Assembly: GCF_016545825.1 (NCBI RefSeq)
Contig: NC_052622.1
Location: 41,315,263 to 41,379,262, forward strand
Direction: 5' to 3'
Source: Eucalyptus grandis
Taxonomy: Eukaryota; Streptophyta; Magnoliopsida; Myrtales; Myrtaceae
DNA length: 64,000 nt
The notes beneath the pieces are model-generated. The model was given only the letters and a program-made list of their open reading frames with translations. It did no database searches and had not been told where the DNA came from. How positions within the stretch are numbered: the first letter of the stretch is position 1; every line of letters starts with the position of its first letter. The position numbers were made by a program, and so were the translations under genes. Below are positions 24,829 through 34,819 of the stretch, piece after piece.

Positions 24829-25847
24829 TAGGAGTGTCAATGGTCGGGTCGGGTCAGGTTTTGATGTTACCCGACCCAACCCGAATCATAAGAGGAGTGC
24901 TCTGACCCGACCCGATCGGAAAACGCATAAGACCCAAAACAGACAAATTAGGTCGGGTTGAGTTGGGTCGGACCTTTTGGGTTTTTTGGATTTTATGTTT
25001 CGTGGCGTGAATGGTTGAGGAACTTTTGGTTATATAAACCTTAAAAACAGACTTAAACTCATGCAAATGAAATAATTTTGGTACAAATTTTCAAGTATCT
25101 CAAACAAAGGCACATCCTTATACCACCGCCTCTACTTTCGCCTATGTTATTGAGAAATATCCACAAATACTCGTCAAACATGCGAATAAACGGAGTACAA
25201 GGAGAGCGGCATGATACAAAGAGGATGCTAAGCTTATCGCTGACGTTGAACACTAAAGCAGCTTTAGATTAAACCAGTTCGAAGGGCATCTAAAGCTACA
25301 CTTGCCAATTGACAGCCGTGGCTTTCATACTTACAATACACTTATTTGAGGTGGGAAACCTTATAAGACTCTAAACCTTATAAGCATAGTGCTTCTTCTT
25401 GGAGATGTTAGGGGATATATGACTCGAGAAGGAGGTCGACGTAGGCATGAGTATCCGAGTCCTCCCCGTAGTTATTCTTGACCCAGCGACCGTCGCATAA
25501 ATCAAATCAGCCAAGGCAGATACGAAGATATTGCTTTTGGATACTAAATAGAAGTCGATTATCTTCTCGAGTTTGCAGCTCACGTTGCTCAGGAACATTT
25601 CCTTTTTGTGCGGTGGCATCAGCAATACCAACCCGCGACATTCGCCCGACAAACAAGTGAAAAAAAAGGTTAGAAGCAGCAAGACAAACTCTTGGTTAAA
25701 GGGGCATAAGATAATGTTGTAGCTGTAGGAACTGCAACAATAATAATGCCAAGTAAGCAAAAAGATTGACAAGTTAATGTTTTCTTTAATGTCGGGATCC
25801 TACATAAGAAGAAGAGTCGGCCGACGCGGGTCTTTTTGACACCCCTA
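24829..25847. mobile_element. non-autonomous hAT element with perfect 8-bp TSD, carrying a gene fragment
   Basis: The 1019-bp element begins TAGGAGTGTCAA and ends TTGACACCCCTA, inverted termini typical of hAT. It is flanked by a perfect 8-bp direct repeat GTTAATGA (24821-24828 and 25848-25855), the diagnostic hAT target-site duplication. The left subterminal region is rich in GGGTCGGGT-type units (about 24843-24975). The interior carries a minus-strand coding fragment resembling the C-terminus of an O-fucosyltransferase-like protein (see next entry). No transposase is present, so this would be a Pack-type cargo element. Confidence 0.85.
25371..25655 (-). pseudogene. captured C-terminal fragment, possibly O-fucosyltransferase-like
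   Basis: On the minus strand inside the hAT element, an open frame reads LVLLMPPHKKEMFLSNVSCK, then IIDFYLVSKSNIFVSALADL, then a Gly-Arg-Thr-x-Ile-Leu-Met-Pro stretch and ISPNISKKKHYAYKV before a stop. From memory this resembles the C-terminal end of plant O-fucosyltransferase-like proteins (SD/NIFV, GRT-ILVPA, ISP-VSKKNHLAY). A T/C-rich stretch immediately upstream on the sense strand (about 25655-25690) may be intron-derived. The rest of the enzyme is absent. Family assignment is tentative; that it is a captured coding piece is better supported than its name. Confidence 0.45.
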
Positions 25848-26094
25848 GTTAATGAGTTGCTCCTTATTTCTCGAATCAGATGTCAAAATACATAAGTCTT
25901 AGATCTTATCCATAGACATTTATGATCCATTTAATAACTCAATTTTAGTTAAAAGGTTTGCTGACTTCTTCTCTCTTCTTCATTCTTGTGATCTCACTTC
26001 ACGATCTTCTCTCTCCCTCTTTGCTTCCACGAATCTAATTTGTTGCCACCTCCACCACATTCGACAATTACAGAACGACATATAAGAACAAATG

Positions 26095-26746
26095 GCCCAT
26101 TTGGTTCGGCTTTTGGGTAATGCATTTGCAAAAATGCAAATACCTTTGGGTGAATGGAGTTTTCTGAAATGCAAATATCGTTTGGTAAAATATACATTGA
26201 GAAACAACTTTGACCAAAATACCGTTTGATAAAATTTGTATTTATAAAATACTATTATTAAATTTTAAAAATAACTATTTGTATCTTCTTTTTTTTAAGT
26301 TCGGCTACCGAACTGCCGGATCTAGCCCCAGTCGATTGTGAGGTCGTGCGACCTCAAGCGACCACCTAGGTCGCGCAATTCAGGCATCAGTCACTTGGGT
26401 CACATGACCTAGGCGTCACCTAAGGTCCGGCGACGATCGTCGCCGGGGTCGGGTGACCCTCAAGTGGCGGTCACCGGCACGCATGACCCCTTGGCCGACA
26501 GTCGTCGGCCTCCGATTGGCTTCTCCACCGACTGCATGAATAGTGATAAACAATACAACTTGCATTCCGAAAATGCAAGTTCCTAATGAACCTCTACCCC
26601 TCCATTCCCTCAAAGACTTTTGAAGCCCTTGAAGATGCAATTGCATCTTCCCAAAATCCTCAAAAAATTGAACCAAACACCACTTGCATTTGGCCAAACC
26701 CCTTTAGAGCCCCAAAGAGCATTCCAAATATTGAACCAAATAAGGC
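26095..26746. mobile_element. non-autonomous TIR element with GC-rich core (TTTGGTTC-end family)
   Basis: The left end, GGCCCATTTGGTTCGGCTTT, and the right end read inward, GGCCTTATTTGGTTCAATAT, are imperfect inverted repeats of the same type as the element at 17985-18988. The centre (about 26310-26530) has the same style of GGTCGCGC / GACCTAGG units in a more decayed form. No transposase, and no clean target duplication found. Confidence 0.55.
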
Positions 26747-26867
26747 CGAAATCAAAAGCAAACGTGGGATACACAACCATGAACAATTTTAAATCATAGC
26801 TCAATGAAGTGAATAAACACACGAAGATGTCCAAAAAAGAACGTAGGAAAATTCACAACTACCGTCA

Positions 26868-27117
26868 CCGAGAAGGTAGTGATGGTGAACTCGTGGTTGC
26901 TCCAGTAGTCTTTGTGGAGCAGATTTGCACCACAAACGACCGCAACAACGTGCACACAAAATCAAAAAACTCAAACGATTCAACAAAACAATGGATAAGA
27001 AAATCCACGAGAATCGCACGTGAATGGAGGAACGAGCTCGAGAAGACAATCGACAACAGAGGAGTGACCTTTGGCGTTTCTGCCGATGTTGGAGAAGAAG
27101 CCACGGCCTTTGTCCAT
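26868..27117 (-). pseudogene. truncated VDAC (mitochondrial porin) 5' fragment with intron retained
   Basis: On the minus strand a start codon at 27117 opens MDKGRGFFSNIGRNAK, matching the VDAC N-terminus (M-x-KGPG-IGKKA). After 49 nt (phase 1) there is a GT (27068). About 145 nt later, from 26924, the frame resumes as (D)LLHKDYWSNHEFTITTFS, the conserved second VDAC block. The expected acceptor AG reads AA (GTGCAA just before 26924). After this the porin similarity fades and the rest of the gene is missing. VDAC is a beta-barrel anion channel of the outer mitochondrial membrane. Because the intron is present, this arose by DNA-level duplication or capture, not from processed mRNA. It lies directly beside a TIR element at 27189-27711. 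Confidence 0.7.
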
Positions 27118-27188
27118 GAATCTTCGGCAGAGATGGAGATCTCTCAATCGGAAAGCACACCATTGAAAAGTTGCAGCGGAGGGAGAAA

Positions 27189-27711
27189 ATATTGGCTAAC
27201 AAGATATGCCAGCACAACAAATAGGAAGGTTCATGAGGTTGCAAAGGTTGCAACATGTGTCTAAAGTGGGGCCTAAATGTCACTCGCTCTCTCTCCTCGA
27301 CGCTCCTGACTTTGCTCCCTTTCTCTCCCTTCGACGAACCACCAAACCCTTGTCTGACCGACGAGCCATTGCGCCACCCCTCCGGCTCCATGTCGCAAAA
27401 TTGCTGCCCCTCCTAGTTGTGTCCTCTCTCTCTCCCTCCGTCTCACGACTGAGCCCTCGTCTGACCAACCACCGCGCGGCTTCCGCTTGCGTCGTCCCAA
27501 AGTTTGTAGGTCGGGCGGTTTGTTAGTCAAACGAGAGCTCGATAGGAGAAAGAGGGACGGTGAAAAGAGAGAGGGTCGGGTGACAGAGACAGTGTGCACG
27601 GGGCAAGAGAGAGAGTTTGACATATGTGCCTCACTTTAGACACATGTCGAACCTTTTACCTTTCTTATTTGTTGTGTTAGCACATATTGTGTAGTCAATA
27701 TTTTGTTAGCC
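27189..27711. mobile_element. Mutator-like TIR element flanked by 10-bp direct repeats
   Basis: The left arm GGCTAACAAGATATGC...CACAACAAATAGGAAGG...ACATGTGTCTAAAGTG (from 27194) is matched by the inverted right arm GGCTAACAAAATATTGAC...CACAACAAATAAGAAAGG...ACATGTGTCTAAAGTG (ending 27711), arms of about 90-110 bp. GAGGGAGAAA at 27179-27188 is repeated at 27712-27721, consistent with the 9-11 bp target duplications of Mutator-like elements. The interior is CT/GA-rich with no transposase. Confidence 0.65.
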
Positions 27712-27721
27712 GAGGGAGAAA

Positions 27722-29151
27722 GAGAGAGATGACACGAAAAAAGGGACAAAGAAAAAGTGATTGCATGAAAATGCTATCACTTTTTACTTCTCTTTTTTGC
27801 CCTTTGTGCCGTTAAATATTGCATAGATTCCTGATTTTTTAATAACCTATTATTTTTATTATAAATTTTGGCCAAAATTTAACAAACACTACGTTAAGAC
27901 CTTGTTAATTGAAAAAAGATTCTATCTGTTATAACCAACATGGAAACTACAACGAACTAAAAAATATAAAGAATAAAAAAATAAGAATAAGAATCAATTT
28001 TTTAAAATTATAAAAATTGTCCAATAAATTTATATTGCTTATTTGAAGTGCTTTAACAATATACATTTTTTAAAATTATAAGAAATAAATTTTCCTAAAT
28101 CTGGTTATATATAGAAGTATTTTAGTAATATTAATTGGGTTAGTAGGAGTTGGACCGGGCATAAATCAAAAAATTTACATTACGAATAAATGGATTAATG
28201 GGCTAATTTTAGTATGATTATTTACGACCTAATTCAAATTCGATCCGGGTGAAATTCGATCCAACTCACCCCTTTGACAGGTCCACTCGTGACCCGCCTC
28301 TAACTGCAATCTTGACCGCTCGAATCTACCTAGTCATTTGTGAGGCTAACGGTGGGCGTCAATGTCAAATAGACTAGTGACGACCCCATTGACCTCGCTA
28401 CGCCTCAAACGGACCCCGAGTGGAGGCCTAAGCTTGATCTAAGCCTCAGATCTTGGCTCATCGCAGCCTGCCACTTGTACTCGTCAACGGCAGCAGTGAT
28501 GATCATGAGGGAAGCGAAGAGGGTCGTGTTGCCGGCAGGGGACGGGGGGACGGACACGAGCAAGGAGAGGAGCGAACTCATCATTTGACGCGGAAACGTG
28601 CGTACGACGGTGGCCGGTCGATATCTCGACGTCTTGTTGGGTGAACTGAGACAGGAGAAGGGAAGGGAGACGTTAAATGGCTCAAGTACCCACACCACAC
28701 CAGTCAAAAATGTCGGCCCCGAAACTCGTTTGTTGAACTAATCGCCGTTGAACTAATCATGTTTAAATTTGAGAAAAATGGTTTTTCCCAGTAGACGTGC
28801 CGTGTTTGAATTAGATTCAAATTTAATATGATACAGTGAGGACACAAATTCACGACACAAAAAGGTCATCCCTAATTTTGACTAAATATGCACGAATTTG
28901 CCCGCATGACATGAACCGACTACAATGGGGAAGAAGCTATTTTAAACTCAACACTGTATCTGATTAAGATGATTAGAAGGTAAAAATTCATGTCAACATC
29001 ATCTAACCAACATTAAATCCATAGGGAAAAGATTTGTTGTAACAGTAATCTCTATACTCCATTGATACTAGAACGTATTGTACAGGAACAATTCAAACAA
29101 TACATGCCAAAATAAATAAGATTAAAAAAAGAGTGTCAGCTGGTTCATCTA
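27722..29151. other. intergenic, no gene seen
   Basis: AT-rich sequence, then a GC-richer stretch near 28260-28720 with ORFs I do not recognise and no splice-supported gene. Confidence 0.5.
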
Positions 29152-29829
29152 GGGGCTGCATGGAAACACTTTTGTTCTTTTTTTGTTCCAGGGAACGAGA
29201 AATAAAAAAAAAAGGTGTTTACGTTGCAGGGAACAGTTTTTGAATAAAAGAACGCGTTTGGTAACGTTTGTTCCGGAAATAAAAAATGAATAGAAACACG
29301 TTTGGTAAATTTTATTCTTTTTTGTTTCTTTTAATTTTTTAATATTTTTATTTTATTTTTCATTTCTTTTTATTTTTCTTCTTTCGGCCGCGGCCTCGCC
29401 CAACCACGGCGAGGCTCGTCGGCCCAAAGAAGGCCGAGCCTCGCCGTGGTTGGGCGAGGCTTGGCCTCGCCATGGCTGGGCGAGCTCGAGCTCGCCCGGA
29501 TCCGACGAGGCCGAGCCTCGCCATGGCTAGGCGAGCTCGAGCTCGCCGGGGACCGACGACGCTCCGGCGAGGTCGCCGACCAAAAAAAAAAAGAAGAAGA
29601 AAAGAGAAGAGAGAGAAGAAGAAGAAGAAAAGAGAAGTGTTTCTTCAAAATCGTTTATAGAACAAGAAGTAAGTTTTTTTGTTTCTTTTTTTTTTTTTGT
29701 TCCTAAACAAAAAAAAAAAAAAAAAAGGAATAGATACGCAACCAAACGCGTTTTTTTTTTTTTTCCCGGAACAAAAAAAAAAAAAAAGTGTTCAGAAACA
29801 GAAATAAGAAGTGTTTCCCTGCAGGCCCC
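29152..29829. mobile_element. Tourist-like TIR element with GC-rich core, about 678 bp
   Basis: The left end GGGGCTGCATGGAAACAC and the right end read inward GGGGCCTGCAGGGAAACAC form inverted repeats. Inside are TTGTTCC/GGAACAA runs, CGTTTGGTAA phrases and a GC-rich centre (about 29385-29575) of GGCGAGCTCGAGCTCGCC and GAGGCCGAGCCTCGCC units. Flanks are CTA and TAA, so a TAA/TTA duplication is only partly kept. No transposase. Confidence 0.65.
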
Positions 29830-31206
29830 TAATTTACAAAATAAGCAATTACATTAAACTGCTTGATTATAGCTAAATATACAAAAATTAAAGATGGCAT
29901 AATTTGTCAAACCATTTTCTTTTGTTGTGCATGCAAAATGATGGAAAATTCATCATGCATCGAGCTCTAAAAAATTTCTCTAAGCCCAAAATTAATCAAA
30001 AGACACCATGAAAATTGCTATCATGAGCGGAATAATTTGGGTAAATCCGTCATAAGACGTTGGATGATATAGGTATTGAAATTGTCGGTAGGGGGTTTGT
30101 CCTTGAAAAATCCACTGACAGCATAGTTATTGGAAAAATTAGGTAAATTGTCGATGGCCACATTGGTATTAGTGACTATTGCAAAAAGAGTCAATGAATG
30201 AAAATCGACTCAAATTACATCGCCGGAAAAAGACGATGCATCTGACGTTGGCAATGGGTACACGTCGCGTCTCTGGTAAGATCGGAAGCCCGACAGACGA
30301 CCACGTCACTGTCATTTACAGCTGTGACTGCACCATCGGCCCATCTATTGTATTATATTCCTCTGGCTTAGTGCGGTAAATTAAACATGTTATCAAGTGA
30401 GGGCAAATGATTCTTCGCATCATCACGGGGACAATAATGTCGCCCGCCGTGCCCTCTTGGCCTCCAAAATTAATATTTTTATTCGCACCATGGTGTGGGC
30501 CTAAAGTCCTCGAGATTATAATCATTAATGTGGACATAATAAGCTCAATTAACTCTTCTTTTTTGTAAAAAAATTCTCCACTATCGAACACGATTTTGCA
30601 TCTCACAACCTAGGAAGGTGCAAAACCGTGTTTGATAGCGGAGAAAATTTTTACAAAGAAAAGTTAACTCTTCGACTTAATTTCCCTCCAGAGGCAGGGT
30701 TCTTATCCCATGCCCTAAGCGACACCAGACCGCCGGCCGCTTATTTTTTTGCCTTTTTGAGTTTTTTTTTTTTTTTTTTAGTGAAAGTGCTTTGCAAAGT
30801 GCAATTTTTTTTTTTTTTTTTCAAATATCAACCAAATAATTTTTTGGATGCACTTTTAACCTAAAGGACTTTATATTTTCTTAAAAACTTTCCCCAAAAG
30901 CCAAACCGTGCACCCTTGTGGGAGTTCCATCTTCCATTAATGTCTATAATCATTTCATGACCATGACGCATGTTAAAGAAGAGTCGAAGAAAATTATCAA
31001 TTCAATCTTAAATTTAGTGTATGGGTCCAAAAATTTTTCGATTTTCCTAATGTATTCCTAAACCTTCGAGCGAAATTCAATGTACTCCTTATTGCCCAAA
31101 AATTACTAACGAAATTATTCATAAGTTGTCTACATTAGCATGCTATATAGGATCACCAACGACAATTGGAAGACACGTCAACACTTTTTTATGGACGCGC
31201 GGACCC
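29830..31206. other. intergenic with one compact hairpin
   Basis: No protein gene recognised. The notable structure is an inverted repeat at 30549-30667, listed separately. Long T runs occur at about 30761-30820. Confidence 0.5.
30549..30667. repeat. 119-bp imperfect hairpin (about 50-bp arms, about 18-nt loop)
   Basis: The arm at 30549-30600 (starts TTAACTCTTC, ends CACGATTTTGCA) pairs with 30619-30667 (starts TGCAAAACCGTG, ends AAAAGTTAA) with a few mismatches and small length differences in the A/T tracts. The form is that of a MITE or small-RNA precursor foldback. No expression evidence can be read from sequence. Confidence 0.7.
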
Positions 31207-32145
31207 CTAGAGTGCCTTAACTTTGGCTAAAAGGACACTTAAGTGCCATAACTTACGAAAGATACACTTAAGTGCCAAAATCGGAATAAAATGGATCACT
31301 TGAGTGCCAATCCGGCCAAAATCCGGCCAAAATGTCGACGTGGCACTTTTCCGGCAAACCGAGCTCAAAACGACGCCGTTTTTTTTCATGCGACGTGGCC
31401 AAAATGGCGTTGTTTTGGCGACGTGGCAAAAAAAAAAAATTTAAATTAAAAATTTTAAAATTAAATTTAGTTAAAATATTTAAAATTAATAATTTTGAAA
31501 TTAAATTTAGTTGAAATATTAAATAATTAATAATTAAAAAAAAAAAAGGAAAGGGGGGAGGCGGGCCGAGGGATAGCCCTCGGCCCGCCGCCGGCCCGGC
31601 CGGGCTACGACCCCGACCGACCGGCGGCGAGGGCTCGTGATCCTTTGCCGTCTCGGTCGGTCGTGGTCGCCAACCCTTGGCCAGGCCCGCGACCCCGGCC
31701 AACCTCCCCCTTGCCGTCACCGGTTGAGGGCTAATCCCTCAACCGCCTCCCCACTTTCCTTTTTTTTTTTAAATATAATTTTTAATTTTTAAATTATTAA
31801 TTTTTTTATATTTCAACTAAATTTAATTTTAAAATATTATTTTTAAATATTTTAACTAAATTTAATTTTAAAATTATTATTTTTAAATATTTTAACTAAA
31901 TTTAATTTTAATTTTTTAATTTTTTTACCACGTCAGCCCAAAAACGACGCCGTTTTGGCCACGTCAATTTCTGCGACGTCGTTTTGGGCACGCTTCGTCG
32001 GAAAAATGCCACGTTGGCGTTTTGGCCGGATTTTGGCCGGGCGACTCAAGTGATCCGTTTTTCTTCGAATGTGGCACTTAAGTGTACATTTCGTAAGTTA
32101 TGACACTTAAGTATCCCTTTAACCAAAGTTATGGCATTTGAAGCA
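31207..32145. mobile_element. long terminal-inverted-repeat (foldback-like) element, about 0.94 kb
   Basis: The left arm from 31207 (AACTTTGGCTAAAAGGACAC, CTTAAGTGCCATAACTTACG, GGATCACTTGAGTGCC, CCGGCCAAAATCCGGCC) recurs inverted at the right, ending near 32145. Arms exceed 200 bp once the CGACGTGGC segments are counted. Between them lie AT-rich AAATTTAATTTTAAAAT blocks around a GC-rich heart (about 31555-31745) that is rich in GGCCGGGC units. No transposase. Superfamily not determined. Confidence 0.65.
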
Positions 32146-33440
32146 TTCTTTTGCCCTTTCTTACGGTAGTTGGCTAATAGGATTTTATTAAAATTTCATG
32201 TAAAAGTTCATAGCTAAATTGATAAAATCAAAAAAAAAAATGTATGATTGAATTAGAATCTATAGAATAATATTAGAATTTATCGGATAATTATCCCAAA
32301 GATTTGACAATGGCAATTGGACACGCTATTATCTAGTCTCTTGCGTATCAAGAACCTTTCCCTTACCCGGAGAGAACTCGAATTATGGAGAGCTACCCGC
32401 TGCGGTCGTTTCCTTGATTGTAAGTTTATATAAAAGGGTCTACACATGCTAAATGGTTCCAGGTTGGACTCCCGAACCATCATGAAGAAGTGCAAAGTGT
32501 ACCAAATAGCAACGTCGACGGCGACAAAATTTTGGGACTTTAAACACGTACTTTGCGCCGGAAAAAACGGACGAGATTTCTTCGTTCTTCTAGGAACTAC
32601 TGATGCACGAGAAGGTCCTTGTCCTTCACGTTTGTAGACTTCGAAATGTCAGACATAGGATTTACACGAGGCCAGTTTTCTCGCGCACGCCACAAACATG
32701 CCCGATTGGAGAGGGCATGGATGGTTTTCGAGCAGGATTATGAGAACGTGAACTTTGAGGAGCGGCACATGCTGCATAAATGTATGAGAATTATTGGGTA
32801 ACCGTTCGAGAATATCAATTTTTTTTAATAGCATCCTTCGCTCCGTCGCTTATCCTAAATTAATAATAGAGCTATTTAGATCATGCGGATTAAAGGCTGC
32901 ACATCAAATTTAACCGCGAGACTTTTAAATTAGTGAAAGATCTTTAACCGTTTTGACCGTTAAAACTATAAACTGTTGTAACTAAAAAGAATTGCAATAG
33001 CAAAAAAATATCAAACACATTATAAAACTCATCAGGGTCCATCATCATAGTTAAAGCTACTTCAAATATACAATTATTGTTTTGGATGAATAAATTGGAA
33101 TTAATTAAGATATAACCGCACTCTATGTTTTCACAAGAATCACTTTTTATTCCAAGCTTTATCTTACAATCCAAGCTTTTTGTAAGATCTAACCGATTAC
33201 ATTCAACACATGTGGATAAAAAATTATATATTAATTTGTAGAAATTCTAGAATGACAATAAATTTCCGAGTTTTTTAGCACTGTGTATGAGCTTGATCAA
33301 GGACAGAATTTCAAAGATGAAAATCAATCGGTGAAATTTACCGAAGCATAAGATAACCTCTGCCTCGAGCGGGACGAAGGCAGAAGAAGACGGGGGTGCC
33401 TCCAAAGCATCCATGAGTCGCAAGCCATTTTCGGTCGGTC
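32146..33440. other. intergenic, no recognised gene
   Basis: Two short plus-strand ORFs around 32446-32801 give peptides with no family I can name (for example SDIGFTRGQFSRARHKHARL). No splice-supported gene. 33200-33440 leads into the promoter of the plant-1589 gene. Confidence 0.45.
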
Positions 33441-33446
33441 AGGGCC

Positions 33447-33686
33447 CACGTGGGCCCGCCCTGCCATTTGGGGGGCGACCGTGGGCTCGCCACGTGACGT
33501 TCCGCTAGAGGACTGACGAGGCGGGCGTCACGTGAACACCCCGCCACGGTGGCACAGGCCACAGCGAGGCACGAAACAGTTCCGGAGGTTGCTTATAGAA
33601 TCTCCTCTAATCCCCTCTCCGCCAATCATGTCCCGCGTCCCACGTGGGAGCCCGGGCCCCCACCCCCCGGGGGCGCTCTGACGTCA
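33447..33686 (+). promoter_or_regulatory. cluster of G-boxes and a CRE/C-box type ACGT palindrome
   Basis: Four CACGTG G-boxes (33447-33452, 33491-33496, 33529-33534, 33641-33646) and one TGACGTCA palindrome (33679-33686) lie 360-600 bp upstream of the start codon at 34044. ACGT-core elements bind bHLH factors such as PIFs and bZIPs such as HY5. The cluster suggests light or hormone control of the downstream gene; that is inference. Confidence 0.6.
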
Positions 33687-34043
33687 TCGTCTCTTTTTCT
33701 CCGCTTTAAAACATAGCTCTATTCTCGCCATTTTATCTCCCTTCTTTCCTTTTCCTCTTTTGACCTTACCCATGTAGCTACCAAAACATTACAATAAGCA
33801 TCGCACACGCACTGCCGTACATGTTAATAATATTTCGGACCATCATTTGGGTTTCTTGATCTAGCCCCTCCCTCTTCTCTCTTTCCTGTTTCGGTCGTCC
33901 TTTCTGATCGTCTCCCTTTCCTCCTCCTGCACATTCTCCGCCCCCTGATACTTTTCCCGGAAAATCTGATCAGACCTCTTCTCTGCCGTGCCTGTGTCGA
34001 TCTCTGTTCAGTTTCTAGAAAGGCGAAAGAGTTAGCCGTCGTC

Positions 34044-34819
34044 ATGGGGGACTCTTCTTCTTCATACATCCGAATGGTATATCTGTCGTCAGTCGAAGTC
34101 GCTGTTTAAACCGCAATCTCGGCTACTGATCTGATCTGATGCGTGTACATATGTTCTTGTGCGTGTGCGCAGGTGCACCACCTGATAGAGGAGTGCATAC
34201 TCTTCAAAATGAGCAAAGAAGAGTGCATGGAGGCTCTCTCCAAACATGCAAACATCGAGCCCGTCATCACTTCCACAGGTCGCCCTCCGCTCGCCTTTTA
34301 TCATCTTCTCTGTCAATCAATCAGTTCTCTCTCCCTCTTCTTTTCTTTATCGTGCTCGGCCGTCTGGAACGTGTGCAAAAAGACTAGAAACGTGATCCTA
34401 GACTGCTTCAGACCATGGTGATGAAATTAGTCAAAGATATTCAATTCTGGGTTCCCCACAAAGATCTGAGAGTTTCACGAAAAGCTGCAGAAACCTCGAT
34501 CCGGCGCTGTTTATCGTCCTTATCTTATGGGTTTATTGATCATAATAGTCTGCTATTTTCAATGGGATGTTTCTGCATGCTTCCTCCTCCTCGTCGCCAT
34601 CCATCCGTGCTTTGTAATCTGATGCACCGAACAGCTGACGAAAAGCCGAGGTTGGGTTTTGCAGTGTGGAAGGAGCTGGAGAAAGAGAACAAGGAGTTCT
34701 TCGAGGCCTACGCGAGGAGCATGAGGGAGGAGGAGCGGGGCTCGCGAGCGGAGACGAGACAGAGGATCCAGAAGATGCTCTCCGATGCCTCCAAACTACA
34801 CGACACCCAACATCGCTAA
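34044..34819 (+). CDS. plant protein 1589 (TIGR01589) small protein, RPGE-like, 97 aa
   Basis: Three coding exons, 34044-34076, 34173-34278 and 34665-34819, total 294 nt with consistent phases and GT-AG introns. The protein reads MGDSSSSYIRM, then VHHLIEECILFKMSKEECME and ALSKHANIEPVITST, then VWKELEKENKEFFEAYARS, and a charged C-terminus ending KLHDTQHR. This is the complete angiosperm 1589 domain. From memory, Arabidopsis members include RPGE-type repressors of photosynthetic genes that cause pseudo-etiolation when overexpressed, acting on GLK-dependent greening. The assignment to a subgroup is uncertain. The upstream G-box cluster fits light control. There are no close neighbours on this strand; it is bounded by repeat-rich DNA on both sides. 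Confidence 0.9.

Noticed and set aside
24843..24975. GGGTCGGGT-rich stretch resembling telomeric or G-quadruplex sequence
   Set aside because: Explained as subterminal repeats of the hAT element; units are irregular and not telomere repeats.
26801..27391. 196-codon minus ORF and 151-codon plus ORF
   Set aside because: The real signal here is the VDAC fragment in a different reading (with an intron). These ORFs are its shadows.
32446..32801. Two adjacent plus ORFs that might be exons of a gene
   Set aside because: No family resemblance, no convincing splice sites, different frames.
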